DNA of 39,533 bases from Gammaproteobacteria bacterium (GTDB lineage Bacteria; Pseudomonadota; Gammaproteobacteria; Arenicellales; CAJQKF01): the NCBI GenBank assembly GCA_030429665.1, contig JAUIEZ010000034.1, positions 1 to 39,533 on the forward strand. Reading direction: 5' to 3'. The first letter of the stretch is position 1; every line of letters begins with the position of its first letter. Below, piece after piece: positions 16,464 to 24,091 of the stretch. Under the pieces are notes generated by a model, which saw only the letters and a list, made by a program, of their open reading frames with translations, had not been told where the DNA came from and ran no database searches. The translations under genes were made by a program, and so were the position numbers.

Positions 16464-17534
16464 CTATTCGGCGGTCGCTGACGCCCGTTTGTCGCCGACG
16501 CACCACGGCAGGTTCGACCACAGGCGTTCGGCGAGCGGCGCGGTGTCGTTCATTCGGCCCTCGAGCAGCCAATCGACGACGCCGCCCGCCACATCGCCGA
16601 ACGGTCGCGGCGGCGGGGCAGGCGTGGAAAGCCATTCGTTCAACACCTCCTTGTCCAGTCCGCCGAGGCGATTCCCGTAGCCGAGTTCGACGAGTGCGAG
16701 GGCGTTGGAAAGTTGTTCCATCTGTCCGTATACCGGCTTGACGAGCAGTTTCTTGCCCAGGTGAATGCATTCGCTCGGCAATTCGAAGCCGGCATTGCAG
16801 ATAACGCCCGCGCTCGACAGTAAGTCCGATTGGAATTTTGCCTTGTCATAGTTCCTGAACTGAACGTGACCGCGACTCATGGAAGGGTCCGCGCCCATGT
16901 AGACCACGAACCGGTGCGTGGTGAACGGGCCGAGGAAGGACAGGATCTCTTCCCGGCTTTCGAACGGCAGGTAGACCACGATTTTGTCGGCTTTCACGCT
17001 GGTGCGCGCGAGAGCGTCCCGGTCCAGGTCGATGAGCGGCGGTATGATGGGAAAGCCGAACGAGTCCCAGTGCAGACCGAGGCCGTACTGGACAGGTGCG
17101 AACAGGCGCAGGACACCCCGCGCCAGGGGATTGCCGCCGGCCTTGGGAATAGCGTAGCGAAATGCGCATTGGTGACTGATGCCCAGGGAGGGTACGCGTC
17201 GCATCCGTGCCGCCCAGGCGGTGATCGGTTCGAAATCGCTGATGACGAGGTCGTAGCGCCGGACGTCGAGATCGGCGATGTCGCGAAGCGTGCGTGCTAG
17301 GGGCAGCCTTAACGCCGTTTTCACGTAGCGCACGCGACCCTGGCGTACGTCGAACGTCAATCCCCGCCGGTGCTGGTAGTTGCCAAGGCACTCCACGCCG
17401 AACAGTTCGTGGCGTTCGCGGCCCGACAGGAGGTAGTCAACTTCGACGTGTCGACTGGAGAACGCGCGTGCCATGGCACGTGCGCGAGCAATGTGACCGT
17501 TGCCGGTCGCTTGCACGCCGTAGAGTATTTTCAT
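16464..17534 (-). CDS. Glycosyltransferase of the MJ1255/VC2487 type
   Basis: A 356-residue cytoplasmic GT-B-fold glycosyltransferase. The N-terminus MKILYGVQATGNGHIARARAMARAF is the glycine-rich donor-domain start of this family, followed by DVRRYDLVISDFEPITAWAAR and SLGISHQCAFRY. The C-terminal domain has GVICNAGFELPSECIHLGKKLLVKPVYGQMEQLSNALALVELGYG, the acceptor/donor loop typical of UDP-sugar transferases (N-A-G-F-x(2)-x-S-E, P-x(3)-Q-x-E-Q). It may glycosylate diacylglycerol in the remodelling locus, but that is inferred only from neighbours; proven PlcP-linked glycosyltransferases (Agt) belong to another family. It lies 41 bases after the PAP2 gene and is probably in its operon. Start is ATG at 17534; the frame is open to 17810. 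Confidence 0.78.
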   Translation of the reverse strand: MKILYGVQATGNGHIARARAMARAFSSRHVEVDYLLSGRERHELFGVECLGNYQHRRGLTFDVRQGRVRYVKTALRLPLARTLRDIADLDVRRYDLVISDFEPITAWAARMRRVPSLGISHQCAFRYAIPKAGGNPLARGVLRLFAPVQYGLGLHWDSFGFPIIPPLIDLDRDALARTSVKADKIVVYLPFESREEILSFLGPFTTHRFVVYMGADPSMSRGHVQFRNYDKAKFQSDLLSSAGVICNAGFELPSECIHLGKKLLVKPVYGQMEQLSNALALVELGYGNRLGGLDKEVLNEWLSTPAPPPRPFGDVAGGVVDWLLEGRMNDTAPLAERLWSNLPWCVGDKRASATAE

Positions 17535-17575
17535 GATCGGGTATGCGCTTTGGGCCGGGTACGGACGAATGGAAA

Positions 17576-18100
17576 TCAGGCAAGAGCGGCAATGGCGGTC
17601 GCCGCGCATGTCGAACCCAGGGCTGCGCCGGCGATGACATCTCCCGGGTAGTGCACACCGAGCGCGACGCGCGAGTACCCGATCAAGACGGCCCAGCCGA
17701 AAAACCAGGGTGCCAACGCCGGATGGGACGTGCAGAGAACCGTTGCCATGACGAAGGCTGCCGCGGTATGTCCGGACGGGAAACTGAACTCGTCGGAGGG
17801 TTCCAGCCATGCTCTCGCCTCCACGATCGTCACCCGGGGACGGTGACGGCGGATACGGGCCTTCAACACGAGGTATGCGGGCAATTCAAGAGAGAAGGCG
17901 ACGAGACCGACGGTCACGGTCTGCAACCCGAGCGTCGGATCCGCGTACACGAGGCCGATGCCAATCAGTCCGTAGAGCGGTCCGTCGCCGCTGCGGGAGA
18001 TCTGCCGGCTCAGCCAGGGGTAGGTGTCGCGGCGAAAGGTGTTCAACCAGACGAAGAACGCCGTGTCGAGCCGGGACAGGGAGTCGAGAATCGAATTCAA
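17576..18100 (-). CDS. PAP2-family membrane phosphatase
   Basis: A 174-residue integral membrane acid phosphatase of the PAP2 family. The three signature motifs are all present: KARIRRHRP (residues 80-88), PSGH (108-111) and SRVALGVHYPGD (143-154), supplying Lys, Arg, two His and Asp of the vanadium-haloperoxidase-like active site. About five hydrophobic segments are visible. Such enzymes dephosphorylate phosphatidic acid, phosphatidylglycerol phosphate or undecaprenyl pyrophosphate. Here, beside plcP-btaAB and a glycosyltransferase, making diacylglycerol from phosphatidate is plausible, but the substrate cannot be read. A GC-rich PhoB-like direct repeat lies 69-86 bases upstream. Confidence 0.88.
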   Translation of the reverse strand: MNSILDSLSRLDTAFFVWLNTFRRDTYPWLSRQISRSGDGPLYGLIGIGLVYADPTLGLQTVTVGLVAFSLELPAYLVLKARIRRHRPRVTIVEARAWLEPSDEFSFPSGHTAAAFVMATVLCTSHPALAPWFFGWAVLIGYSRVALGVHYPGDVIAGAALGSTCAATAIAALA

Positions 18101-18168
18101 GCTGAATCGCCACGCCGTTGCACGATCGGAATTCTCGAAGCCGCTCGTTGCAACTTGATGGCAGTTCG

Positions 18169-18186
18169 GTGACTGCGCGGTGACCG
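18169..18186 (-). promoter_or_regulatory. Possible PhoB-like direct repeat upstream of the PAP2 gene
   Basis: On the reverse strand, CGGTCAC (18186 to 18180) and CAGTCAC (18175 to 18169) each match six of seven positions of the PhoB half-site and are 11 bp apart. The spacer is CGCG instead of AT-rich, which lowers confidence. The pair is oriented toward the PAP2-glycosyltransferase operon and ends 68 bases before its start codon. Confidence 0.35.
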
Positions 18187-18264
18187 CGAACTCGTCGTCG
18201 CCCCGACGTGCGCGGTTAACAACGTCAAAACCGAATTTGCCCCGGTACGGCGCCGACGTCGTGT

Positions 18265-18881
18265 GTGATCATCTCGGACGACAAGCCGTTCGTATTCGTG
18301 CCCGTGGAAAAGACCGCGGGTACCAGCATCGGAAAGGTACTGGCCGCTGATGCCATCGAGCGACCGTCGTCGAGGCTGAGCGCGTTTGCGGCAAGGGTTG
18401 TCCTCGGCCGCGACTATAGACGTTACCGTTACCGTGCCCACGCGGCGTCGAGCGAGGCGCCGCGGCGCATGCCGTCGACGCTGTTCGATGACTATTTCAA
18501 TATCTCGTTCGTTCGCGACCCCCGGAGTCACCCGGTGTGCGAGTACGACGCCGTCGTGAACAGGGACGAATCTGCTTCCACCGTTGCATCCGGCACCGCG
18601 CCGGTTTCGGGGCGGTCGTGCGTTACGAACTCCGGCGCGGAGAATTCTTACAGCGTCCGACGTCGTGCGGTCGCGATGGTCGGCCGGCCATCGACTTCGT
18701 CGGCCGGTTCGAAAACTTCGAGGCGGATTTCGCGGTCGTTTGCCGCCATATCGGCATCGAGGAACGATTGATTCAACTCAACGCCTATCCGCATGACGGT
18801 TACCGCGCGTAAAACGTCGAATCCACACGGGATCTCGTACGACGACACCGGTATCGTGAGATCGGGAATCCTGGCTATGGT
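18265..18881 (+). pseudogene. Decayed sulfotransferase (Sulfotransfer_2-like), frameshift plus stop
   Basis: A recognisable but broken carbohydrate-sulfotransferase-type gene. The first frame (from GTG 18265) gives FVFVPVEKTAGTSIGKVL, the PAPS 5'-phosphosulfate loop (normally F-v-H-i-x-K-T-A-G-T-S), then LFDDYFNISFVRDPRSH, matching F-x-F-V-R-N-P-W-x-R. Around 18540-18600 similarity moves to the -1 frame, which gives VVRYELRRGEFLQ and AIDFVGRFENFEADFAVVCRHIGI. A TAA at 18810-18812 interrupts that frame, yet similarity continues after it (ESTRDLVRRHRYREIGN, to about 18881), as in the family's E-T-R-x-L-V ending. So there is one frameshift and one nonsense change at least. The acceptor in the ancestral enzyme is unknown. 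Confidence 0.75.
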
Positions 18882-19067
18882 CAACATTGTCGCCGGCCGT
18901 TGACGAAGCCGCTCGACGCGCCGGTGAACGCGACTTGAAACATTCGCCATGTTAAACGACCATACCGGTTCCCCGGCCTGGCATGCGGCAAGCCGGTAAC
19001 CCCTTTATCGCTTCACTTCCCACATGCGCGTTTCGCAATCCTCGACGGCCGCGCCGCGTCGCGCGGT

Positions 19068-20318
19068 ATGAATCGACGACAACTCGTGCGCGGCCTGATC
19101 GCCGGTGGCGCGGCGTTTGCCGCGGCCGCCGGCATCCATGGCTATGCCCGCGGAATCCGGTTTCCCGTCTTGCAGGCGGAACCGGACGCCAGGCCGAACC
19201 GGATCGAGCTTCTCGATCCGCCGATTAGCGTCGAAATGGATCGCCTCTACCTGCGCGGCGCGACACGACGCGAAGGCGGTCTCGCCCTCGACCTGCGCGC
19301 CTTCGCGCCCGAGTGCGCGATCCGCTTTACGGTGTCGAGGAATCTTTCCCTGGCGTTGACGCTTCGCAACATCGCGCCGGCGGCGGTGATCGAGGTCGAC
19401 GGGAACGTATCGTTTCATACCACCGAATTGACAACCGTCAATCGGACCGTTGGCATGGAGTTGTCGCCGGGAACCTATCGCCTCGTCGTGCGCGCGCCCT
19501 TCACCGATCGGTTTCGCTTCGCGTTCATCGGCGACACCGGCGGTGGCAGCGAATTGGCGTGGTGCCTGCGGCGTGCCGTCGACGTGGGCGCCGACTTCCT
19601 TCTGCATGCCGGCGATTTCTATTACTCGCCGGGAGATTTCCGGTCTCTTCCCCGCGTTCTGGAAAACGCGCCTTTGCCGATGTACTCCAGCATAGGCAAC
19701 CACGACTTCCACGGCGAATCCCTTTTCGTGCATCGCGAGTTCACCCGTGACATCGGACCGCGCAACAGTTGTTTCGCGCTGGGCGAAACGATGTTCGTGA
19801 ACTTCGACACGGCCGCCTCGACCTGGCCCGTATCGGCCGGCGATCGAGAGGCGCTATTCGACGCCATGGCCGCTCGGCGCAACGAGTTCCCACACTGGGT
19901 GCTGATGACCCACCGACCTTTGCACGATCCGCGCTTCGCTTCGGGCAACGAGGAAGAACACGCGCTCGCTGGTCGAGAGGTTGGCTGGGTCTCGGATCGA
20001 TTGAAAGCCTTGACGAAAAGTCCCGTGCTTCTCGCCGGGCACATCCATGTGTCCGCCGAACACGAGGAAGACGGCATTCACACCTTCATCAGCGGCGACG
20101 GCCTGGGCAACCGCAACCTGGTCTCGGGACGCAACATCGCGCGAATCCTGGTCGGGGACAAACGGCCCGGGGAAGCGATCGACTACCAATGGGTCTCGCT
20201 CGAGATGCCTGCCGCGGCGCATTGCCATGACAAGGGACGCTGGACGCTGAATGCCATGGGCAAGCCCTTCCCGGAGGGCAGTTTCGGCGCTGGCTGCGGG
20301 GATTTCGATCCGGCCTGA
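19068..20318 (+). CDS. Exported calcineurin-like metallophosphoesterase
   Basis: A 416-residue protein with a Tat-like leader (NRRQLVRGLIAGGAAFAAAAG; the F/L-K part of the motif is imperfect). After a ~120-residue beta-rich N-terminal region comes the phosphoesterase domain: FIGDTGGG (D156), HAGDFYYSPGD (D183), SIGNHDFHG (N211, H212, D213), LMTHRPLH and LAGHIHVSAEH. These are the metal ligands of the purple-acid-phosphatase/calcineurin superfamily; the first motif has G-D-T-G in place of D-x-H, as in many purple-acid-like members. It would release phosphate from an ester outside the cytoplasm; the substrate is unknown. It borders the phosphate-stress island, but I see no Pho box directly upstream. 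Confidence 0.82.
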   Translation: MNRRQLVRGLIAGGAAFAAAAGIHGYARGIRFPVLQAEPDARPNRIELLDPPISVEMDRLYLRGATRREGGLALDLRAFAPECAIRFTVSRNLSLALTLRNIAPAAVIEVDGNVSFHTTELTTVNRTVGMELSPGTYRLVVRAPFTDRFRFAFIGDTGGGSELAWCLRRAVDVGADFLLHAGDFYYSPGDFRSLPRVLENAPLPMYSSIGNHDFHGESLFVHREFTRDIGPRNSCFALGETMFVNFDTAASTWPVSAGDREALFDAMAARRNEFPHWVLMTHRPLHDPRFASGNEEEHALAGREVGWVSDRLKALTKSPVLLAGHIHVSAEHEEDGIHTFISGDGLGNRNLVSGRNIARILVGDKRPGEAIDYQWVSLEMPAAAHCHDKGRWTLNAMGKPFPEGSFGAGCGDFDPA

Positions 20319-20339
20319 GGTGATCGTGCCCGGAATCGC

Positions 20340-20358
20340 TTATAACGCATGGTTATAA
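20340..20358. promoter_or_regulatory. LysR-type palindrome upstream of the sulfite reductase operon
   Basis: Perfect inverted repeat with arms TTATAAC (20340-20346) and GTTATAA (20352-20358) around five bases, containing a centred T-N11-A box (20343-20355). It is followed by an A-rich tract and another GTTATTC half-site near 20370. It lies about 110 bases before the cysI start. LysR-type regulators such as CysB control these genes in related bacteria, so a CysB-like operator is plausible; that is inference. Confidence 0.45.
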
Positions 20359-20468
20359 AAAAATAAAAAGTTATTCTTTCTAATCATTTATCGGATTGCG
20401 TACATTTCGCTCCACAGCCCGCCGGCAAGCGGTTTCGCCGGCGCATCCGACGGTACGGAGGAGCCAAC

Positions 20469-22130
20469 GTGTACGCCTACGATGAGTTTGACCAGAATCT
20501 GCTGACGCGCCGCGTAGCCGAGTTTCGGCAACAGACCGAGCGCTACCTGGACGGCCGCCTGAGCGAGGACCAGTTCCGTCCGCTGCGGCTGATGAATGGC
20601 CTTTACTTCGAGCTGCACGCGCCGATGCTGCGCATCGCCATTCCGTACGGCGTGCTGCACGCCGACCAGTTGCGCACGCTGGCGCGAATCGCTCGCAACT
20701 ACGATCGCGGATTCGGTCACTTCACCACCCGTCAGAACCTCCAGTTCAACTGGCCTGCCGTGGAGATGGCGCCGGATATTCTCGAGGAGCTCGCGGGCGC
20801 TCAAATGCACGCGATGCAAACCAGCGGCAACTGCGTTCGCAATATCACCACGGACCACCTTGCCGGCATTGCCGTCGACGAGATCGAGGATCCGCGCCCC
20901 TGGTGCGAGCTGATCCGACAGTGGTTCACTCTGCACCCGGAATTCCTGTTCCTGCCGCGCAAGTTCAAGATTGCCGTCACCGGCGCGCCCACCGACCGCG
21001 CCGCGACGCTGTTGAACGATATCGGTTTGCAGATAGTCCGGGGCGACGAGGGTGAAACGGGATTCCGCGTGCTGGCCGGGGGTGGACTCGGGCGCACGCC
21101 CGTGATCGGCCAGGTGATCCGCGAATTCCTTCCCCGCAACGAACTGCTCGCCTATCTCGACGCCATCCTGCGCGTTTACAACCAACTGGGGCGGCGCGAC
21201 AACAAGCACAAGGCTCGTATCAAGATCCTGGTGCGCGAGACCGGGGTGGAACGTTTCCGGGAGATGGTGGAAGCGGAGTGGCGGCGCGTACGTGAGCGGG
21301 TGCCGGTGGTCGATAGTGGGGAGTTCGAATCCCTGCGGAGGCAGTTTGCGCTGCCTGCATTCGAGCCGGTCGTCGACACCGCCGGATTCGCCGCCCGTCG
21401 CATGATGGAACCGGCCTTCGCTCGCTGGTTGAAGCACAACACGGTGGATCATCGCCATGCCGGCTACCGCGCCGTGTTCCTGTCGCTCAAGGCGCCGGGT
21501 CAGGCGCCCGGCGACCTCGATGCCGATCGCATGGACGCGGTAGCCGCATTGGCGGAGCGCTACTCGTACGCAGAGATACGAACGTCTCATACGCAGAACC
21601 TGCTTTTGCCACACGTTCGCGTCGATGAGTTGCACGCGCTCTGGAATGCCTTGTCGGCGCTCCGGCTGGCGACGCCCAACATCGATGGCCTCACGGACAT
21701 GATCTGCTGCCCGGGCCTGGATTACTGCAGCCTGGCCAACGCCCACTCGATCCCGTTGGCCGAGGAGATCAACGAGCGGTTCGCGAAGATCGACGCCGTG
21801 CACGATATCGGTGAACTGCGCATCAACATCTCCGGCTGCATGAATGCGTGCGGGCACCACCATATCGGTCATATCGGCATACTCGGCGTCGATAAGCGGG
21901 GCGAAGAGTGGTACCAACTGACCCTGGGTGGCTCGGCCGCGAACAATGCGGCGCTCGGCGAACGAATCGGTCCGGCGGTCGCGCGCGACGCGGTCGTCGA
22001 CGCGGTCGATGCCATCGTGCGAACCTACCTCGAGGCTCGACTCGACGACGACGAAGCATTCCTGCAAACCTATCGCCGAATCGGTATTTCACCGTTCAAG
22101 GAGAGCGTCTATGGCAACCCGACGCGTTGA
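20469..22130 (+). CDS. cysI: Sulfite/nitrite reductase hemoprotein (siroheme, 4Fe-4S)
   Basis: A 553-residue siroheme reductase, close to CysI in length. The N-terminal half has the parachute region with GHFTTRQNLQFNW, ITTDHLAGIAVDEIEDPRPW, and the C-terminal half the cluster ligands: MICCPGLDYCSLAN and NISGCMNACGHHHIGHIGILG (C-x5-C and C-x3-C), where the last Cys bridges the cluster and siroheme. Being followed by DUF934 and cysH points to assimilatory sulfite reduction to sulfide; a nitrite role cannot be excluded from sequence. No flavoprotein partner (cysJ) is in the window, so electrons may come from ferredoxin or another donor. Start is GTG at 20469 behind GGAGGAG. Confidence 0.88.
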   Translation: MYAYDEFDQNLLTRRVAEFRQQTERYLDGRLSEDQFRPLRLMNGLYFELHAPMLRIAIPYGVLHADQLRTLARIARNYDRGFGHFTTRQNLQFNWPAVEMAPDILEELAGAQMHAMQTSGNCVRNITTDHLAGIAVDEIEDPRPWCELIRQWFTLHPEFLFLPRKFKIAVTGAPTDRAATLLNDIGLQIVRGDEGETGFRVLAGGGLGRTPVIGQVIREFLPRNELLAYLDAILRVYNQLGRRDNKHKARIKILVRETGVERFREMVEAEWRRVRERVPVVDSGEFESLRRQFALPAFEPVVDTAGFAARRMMEPAFARWLKHNTVDHRHAGYRAVFLSLKAPGQAPGDLDADRMDAVAALAERYSYAEIRTSHTQNLLLPHVRVDELHALWNALSALRLATPNIDGLTDMICCPGLDYCSLANAHSIPLAEEINERFAKIDAVHDIGELRINISGCMNACGHHHIGHIGILGVDKRGEEWYQLTLGGSAANNAALGERIGPAVARDAVVDAVDAIVRTYLEARLDDDEAFLQTYRRIGISPFKESVYGNPTR

Positions 22131-22524
22131 TACCGATTCGGTGGACGAGCGCCTGGTCGTCGACGTCGACACCGCCGTCACCGTCGACGAGCTCGTCGCA
22201 AGAGCCGCCGGCGCACGACGCGTGCGGATTCAGGTGCCGTCGTTCACCGATGGCCGGGTTTTCTCCCAGGTCCGTGCGCTGTCCGAGACGAGCACGTTCG
22301 ACGGAGAGGTCGAAGTGCATGGAGACCTGCTTCCCGACCAGTTGCCGCTGCTCGAGCAATACGGCGTGGCGGACATCGTGCTGGAGAATGGCATGGACGC
22401 CGCCGATCGGCCGGGGTATATCCGCGTCGCCTACCGCGAGCGCCTGTTGCGAACGATGTCGTCTCCGCGTGCTGACACCGAATCAATGGAATCCGATACG
22501 CTTGAAAAGGGAGTAACACGATGA
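22111..22524 (+). CDS. DUF934 protein of the sulfite reductase operon
   Basis: A 137-residue DUF934 protein. The diagnostic part is [18 protein letters not shown] (from residue 42), followed by [24 protein letters not shown]; the family motif is F-x-D-G-R-x-(F/Y)-S-Q-x-R-x-L, then G-x-L-x-x-D-Q. It is shorter at the N-terminus than many members. Family members are found between cysI and cysH in proteobacteria and are presumed accessory to sulfite reduction, but the biochemical role is not established. The ATG at 22111 overlaps the cysI stop by 20 bases, and its own stop overlaps cysH by four, indicating coupled translation. The frame is open upstream to 21928 inside cysI. Confidence 0.82.
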   Translation: MATRRVDTDSVDERLVVDVDTAVTVDELVARAAGARRVRIQVPSFTDGRVFSQVRALSETSTFDGEVEVHGDLLPDQLPLLEQYGVADIVLENGMDAADRPGYIRVAYRERLLRTMSSPRADTESMESDTLEKGVTR

Positions 22525-23258
22525 CCGCCGAGCTCACGTCACTGAAGACGTCGCTTGAGGGAACCGGCCGCGGCCGCGATCCGATCAATATACTTGCCCT
22601 GGCGATTGAGCGCTTCGACCACATCGCCCTGTCGTTCAGCGGCGCCGAGGATGTCGTACTGGTCGACATGGCAACGCGCATCCGGCCCGATGTCGCCGTG
22701 TTCACGCTGGATACCGGCCGGCTTCATCCTGAAACCTATCGTTTCCTCGAACTCGTTCGCGAGCGATACCGGCTCGACCTGGAGATCTTGTTCCCCGACA
22801 CGTCGTCGGTGCAGGAACTGGTTCGAGATCAGGGGTTGTTCGATTTCTTCGAGCACGGCCACAAGGCGTGCTGCCAGGTGCGCAAGGTCGCGCCGCTGCG
22901 CCGCAAGCTGGCCGGGCTCGATGCCTGGATCACCGGCCAACGCCGGGACCAGAGCGAGGGTACGCGCGGCGACGTGGATGTGGTCGAGTCCGATACCGCG
23001 TTCGCCGGGCGCGACGGATCGCTGGTCAAGTTCAATCCGTTGGCGCACTGGAGTTCGGCGATGGTGTGGGACTACATCCGGGACAACGACGTGCCCTTCA
23101 ATGAATTGCACGCGAGAGGGTATGTCAGTATCGGCTGCGAGCCCTGCACGCGTAGCGTGCTGCCGGGCCAGCACGAACGTGAAGGACGCTGGTGGTGGGA
23201 AGGCCTGCAGCACCGGGAGTGCGGCCTGCATGCCGGTAACCTGCGCAAGGCCGGTTGA
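22521..23258 (+). CDS. cysH: Phosphoadenosine/adenosine phosphosulfate reductase, APS type
   Basis: A 245-residue CysH-family reductase that turns activated sulfate into sulfite. The nucleotide-binding region is [16 protein letters not shown] (residues 35-50) and [11 protein letters not shown] (63-73). Two cysteine pairs are present: Cys117-Cys118 ([13 protein letters not shown]) and Cys206-x2-Cys209 (IGCEPCT). Those pairs bind the 4Fe-4S cluster of the plant/Pseudomonas-type enzyme that uses APS; E. coli PAPS reductase lacks the cluster pair set. So APS is the likely substrate. The C-terminal [16 protein letters not shown] region and ECGLH motif with the catalytic Cys near the end (residue 236) are also present. 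It overlaps DUF934 by four bases. Confidence 0.9.
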   Translation: MTAELTSLKTSLEGTGRGRDPINILALAIERFDHIALSFSGAEDVVLVDMATRIRPDVAVFTLDTGRLHPETYRFLELVRERYRLDLEILFPDTSSVQELVRDQGLFDFFEHGHKACCQVRKVAPLRRKLAGLDAWITGQRRDQSEGTRGDVDVVESDTAFAGRDGSLVKFNPLAHWSSAMVWDYIRDNDVPFNELHARGYVSIGCEPCTRSVLPGQHEREGRWWWEGLQHRECGLHAGNLRKAG

Positions 23259-23282
23259 GATCATCACGCCGAACTCGCGTCC

Positions 23283-24050
23283 ATGGATCCAATGCTGGTG
23301 GCCACCGGCCTCGCGGTGGGGCTGCTGGTCGGAATGACTGGCGTCGGCGGCGGCGCAGTGATGACGCCCGCGTTGATATTGTACGGTGTCGATCCGGCAG
23401 TGGCGGTTGGCACTGACCTGGTTTACGCCGCCATCACGAAGTCGACCGGGGTGATGCTTCATCACTCGCGCGGCAATGTCCGGTGGGGGGTGGTGGCGCG
23501 GCTCGCGGTGGGCAGCCTGCCGGCGGCATTGTTCGCCCTGTGGTGGCTCGGCCGATACCGGTCCGGGGGCGGCGACCATGCCGGCATCATCACCGCCGTG
23601 CTCGGCGGCGCGCTGGTGCTGACCGCGTTCATCGTGCTCGCGAGACCGCGTATCGGTTCGTTCGCGGGCATGCCCGCCGGTGCGCCGCGAGGCGTCGTGA
23701 CGATTGTCGGCGGCGTGGTGCTCGGCGCACTGGTCGCCTTGTCGTCCGTGGGGGCCGGAGCGGTCGGCGCCGCGTTACTGCTTTGCCTATATCCCCGACT
23801 GTCCGCCGCCAGCGTTGTCGGCACCGATCTGGCCCACGCGGTCATGCTGGCTGCGGTGGCCGGTTTCGGTCATTGGCAGATGGGCGGCGTGGACGTGGAC
23901 ATGCTTTGGCCGTTGCTGGTTGGAAGCCTGCCGGGCGTTTACGTCGGCGCACGGCTCACGTCCCTGGTCCCGGACCGCTTGCTGACCCGGGTGATGGCCC
24001 TGGTATTGCTCTCGGTAGGGCTGGGCTTCTCGCTCGGCGCCGTGAACTGA
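23283..24050 (+). CDS. TSUP-family (TauE/SafE) membrane permease
   Basis: A 255-residue inner-membrane protein with about seven to eight hydrophobic segments. The first repeat begins LVATGLAVGLLVGMTGVGGGAVMTPALILYGVDPAVAVGTDLVYAAITKS (positions 23295-23440), the typical G-x-G-G-G-x-x-x-x-P-x-L motif of TSUP carriers, repeated in the second half as ALVALSSVGAGAVGAALLLCLYP and ASVVGTDLAHAV. TSUP proteins export or import sulfite, sulfoacetate and related sulfur oxyanions. Its position 24 bases after cysH makes a sulfite or sulfate-related role likely, such as removing excess sulfite. The start is ATG at 23283. Confidence 0.85.
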   Translation: MDPMLVATGLAVGLLVGMTGVGGGAVMTPALILYGVDPAVAVGTDLVYAAITKSTGVMLHHSRGNVRWGVVARLAVGSLPAALFALWWLGRYRSGGGDHAGIITAVLGGALVLTAFIVLARPRIGSFAGMPAGAPRGVVTIVGGVVLGALVALSSVGAGAVGAALLLCLYPRLSAASVVGTDLAHAVMLAAVAGFGHWQMGGVDVDMLWPLLVGSLPGVYVGARLTSLVPDRLLTRVMALVLLSVGLGFSLGAVN

Positions 24051-24091
24051 CGACGCGGTATTCAAACACTGGAAATGACAGGAAGGCTCCC

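Noticed and set aside
18101..18264. A small gene between the PAP2 gene and the sulfotransferase remnant
   Set aside because: The open frame at 18097-18531 on the reverse strand lacks a ribosome site and runs antisense to the remnant; nothing supportable.
20340..20358. Reading the TTATAAC/GTTATAA dyad as a terminator of the metallophosphoesterase gene
   Set aside because: The stem is AT-only at its base and is followed by an A-run, not a T-run, on the plus strand; an operator is more likely.
20388..22067. 559-codon reverse-strand frame opposite cysI
   Set aside because: Antisense to a complete siroheme reductase; no domain recognised.
23483..24091. Long in-frame N-terminal extension of korA
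   Set aside because: It runs through the TSUP permease gene in another frame and reads as arginine-rich noise; the family N-terminus and a ribosome site are at 24092.
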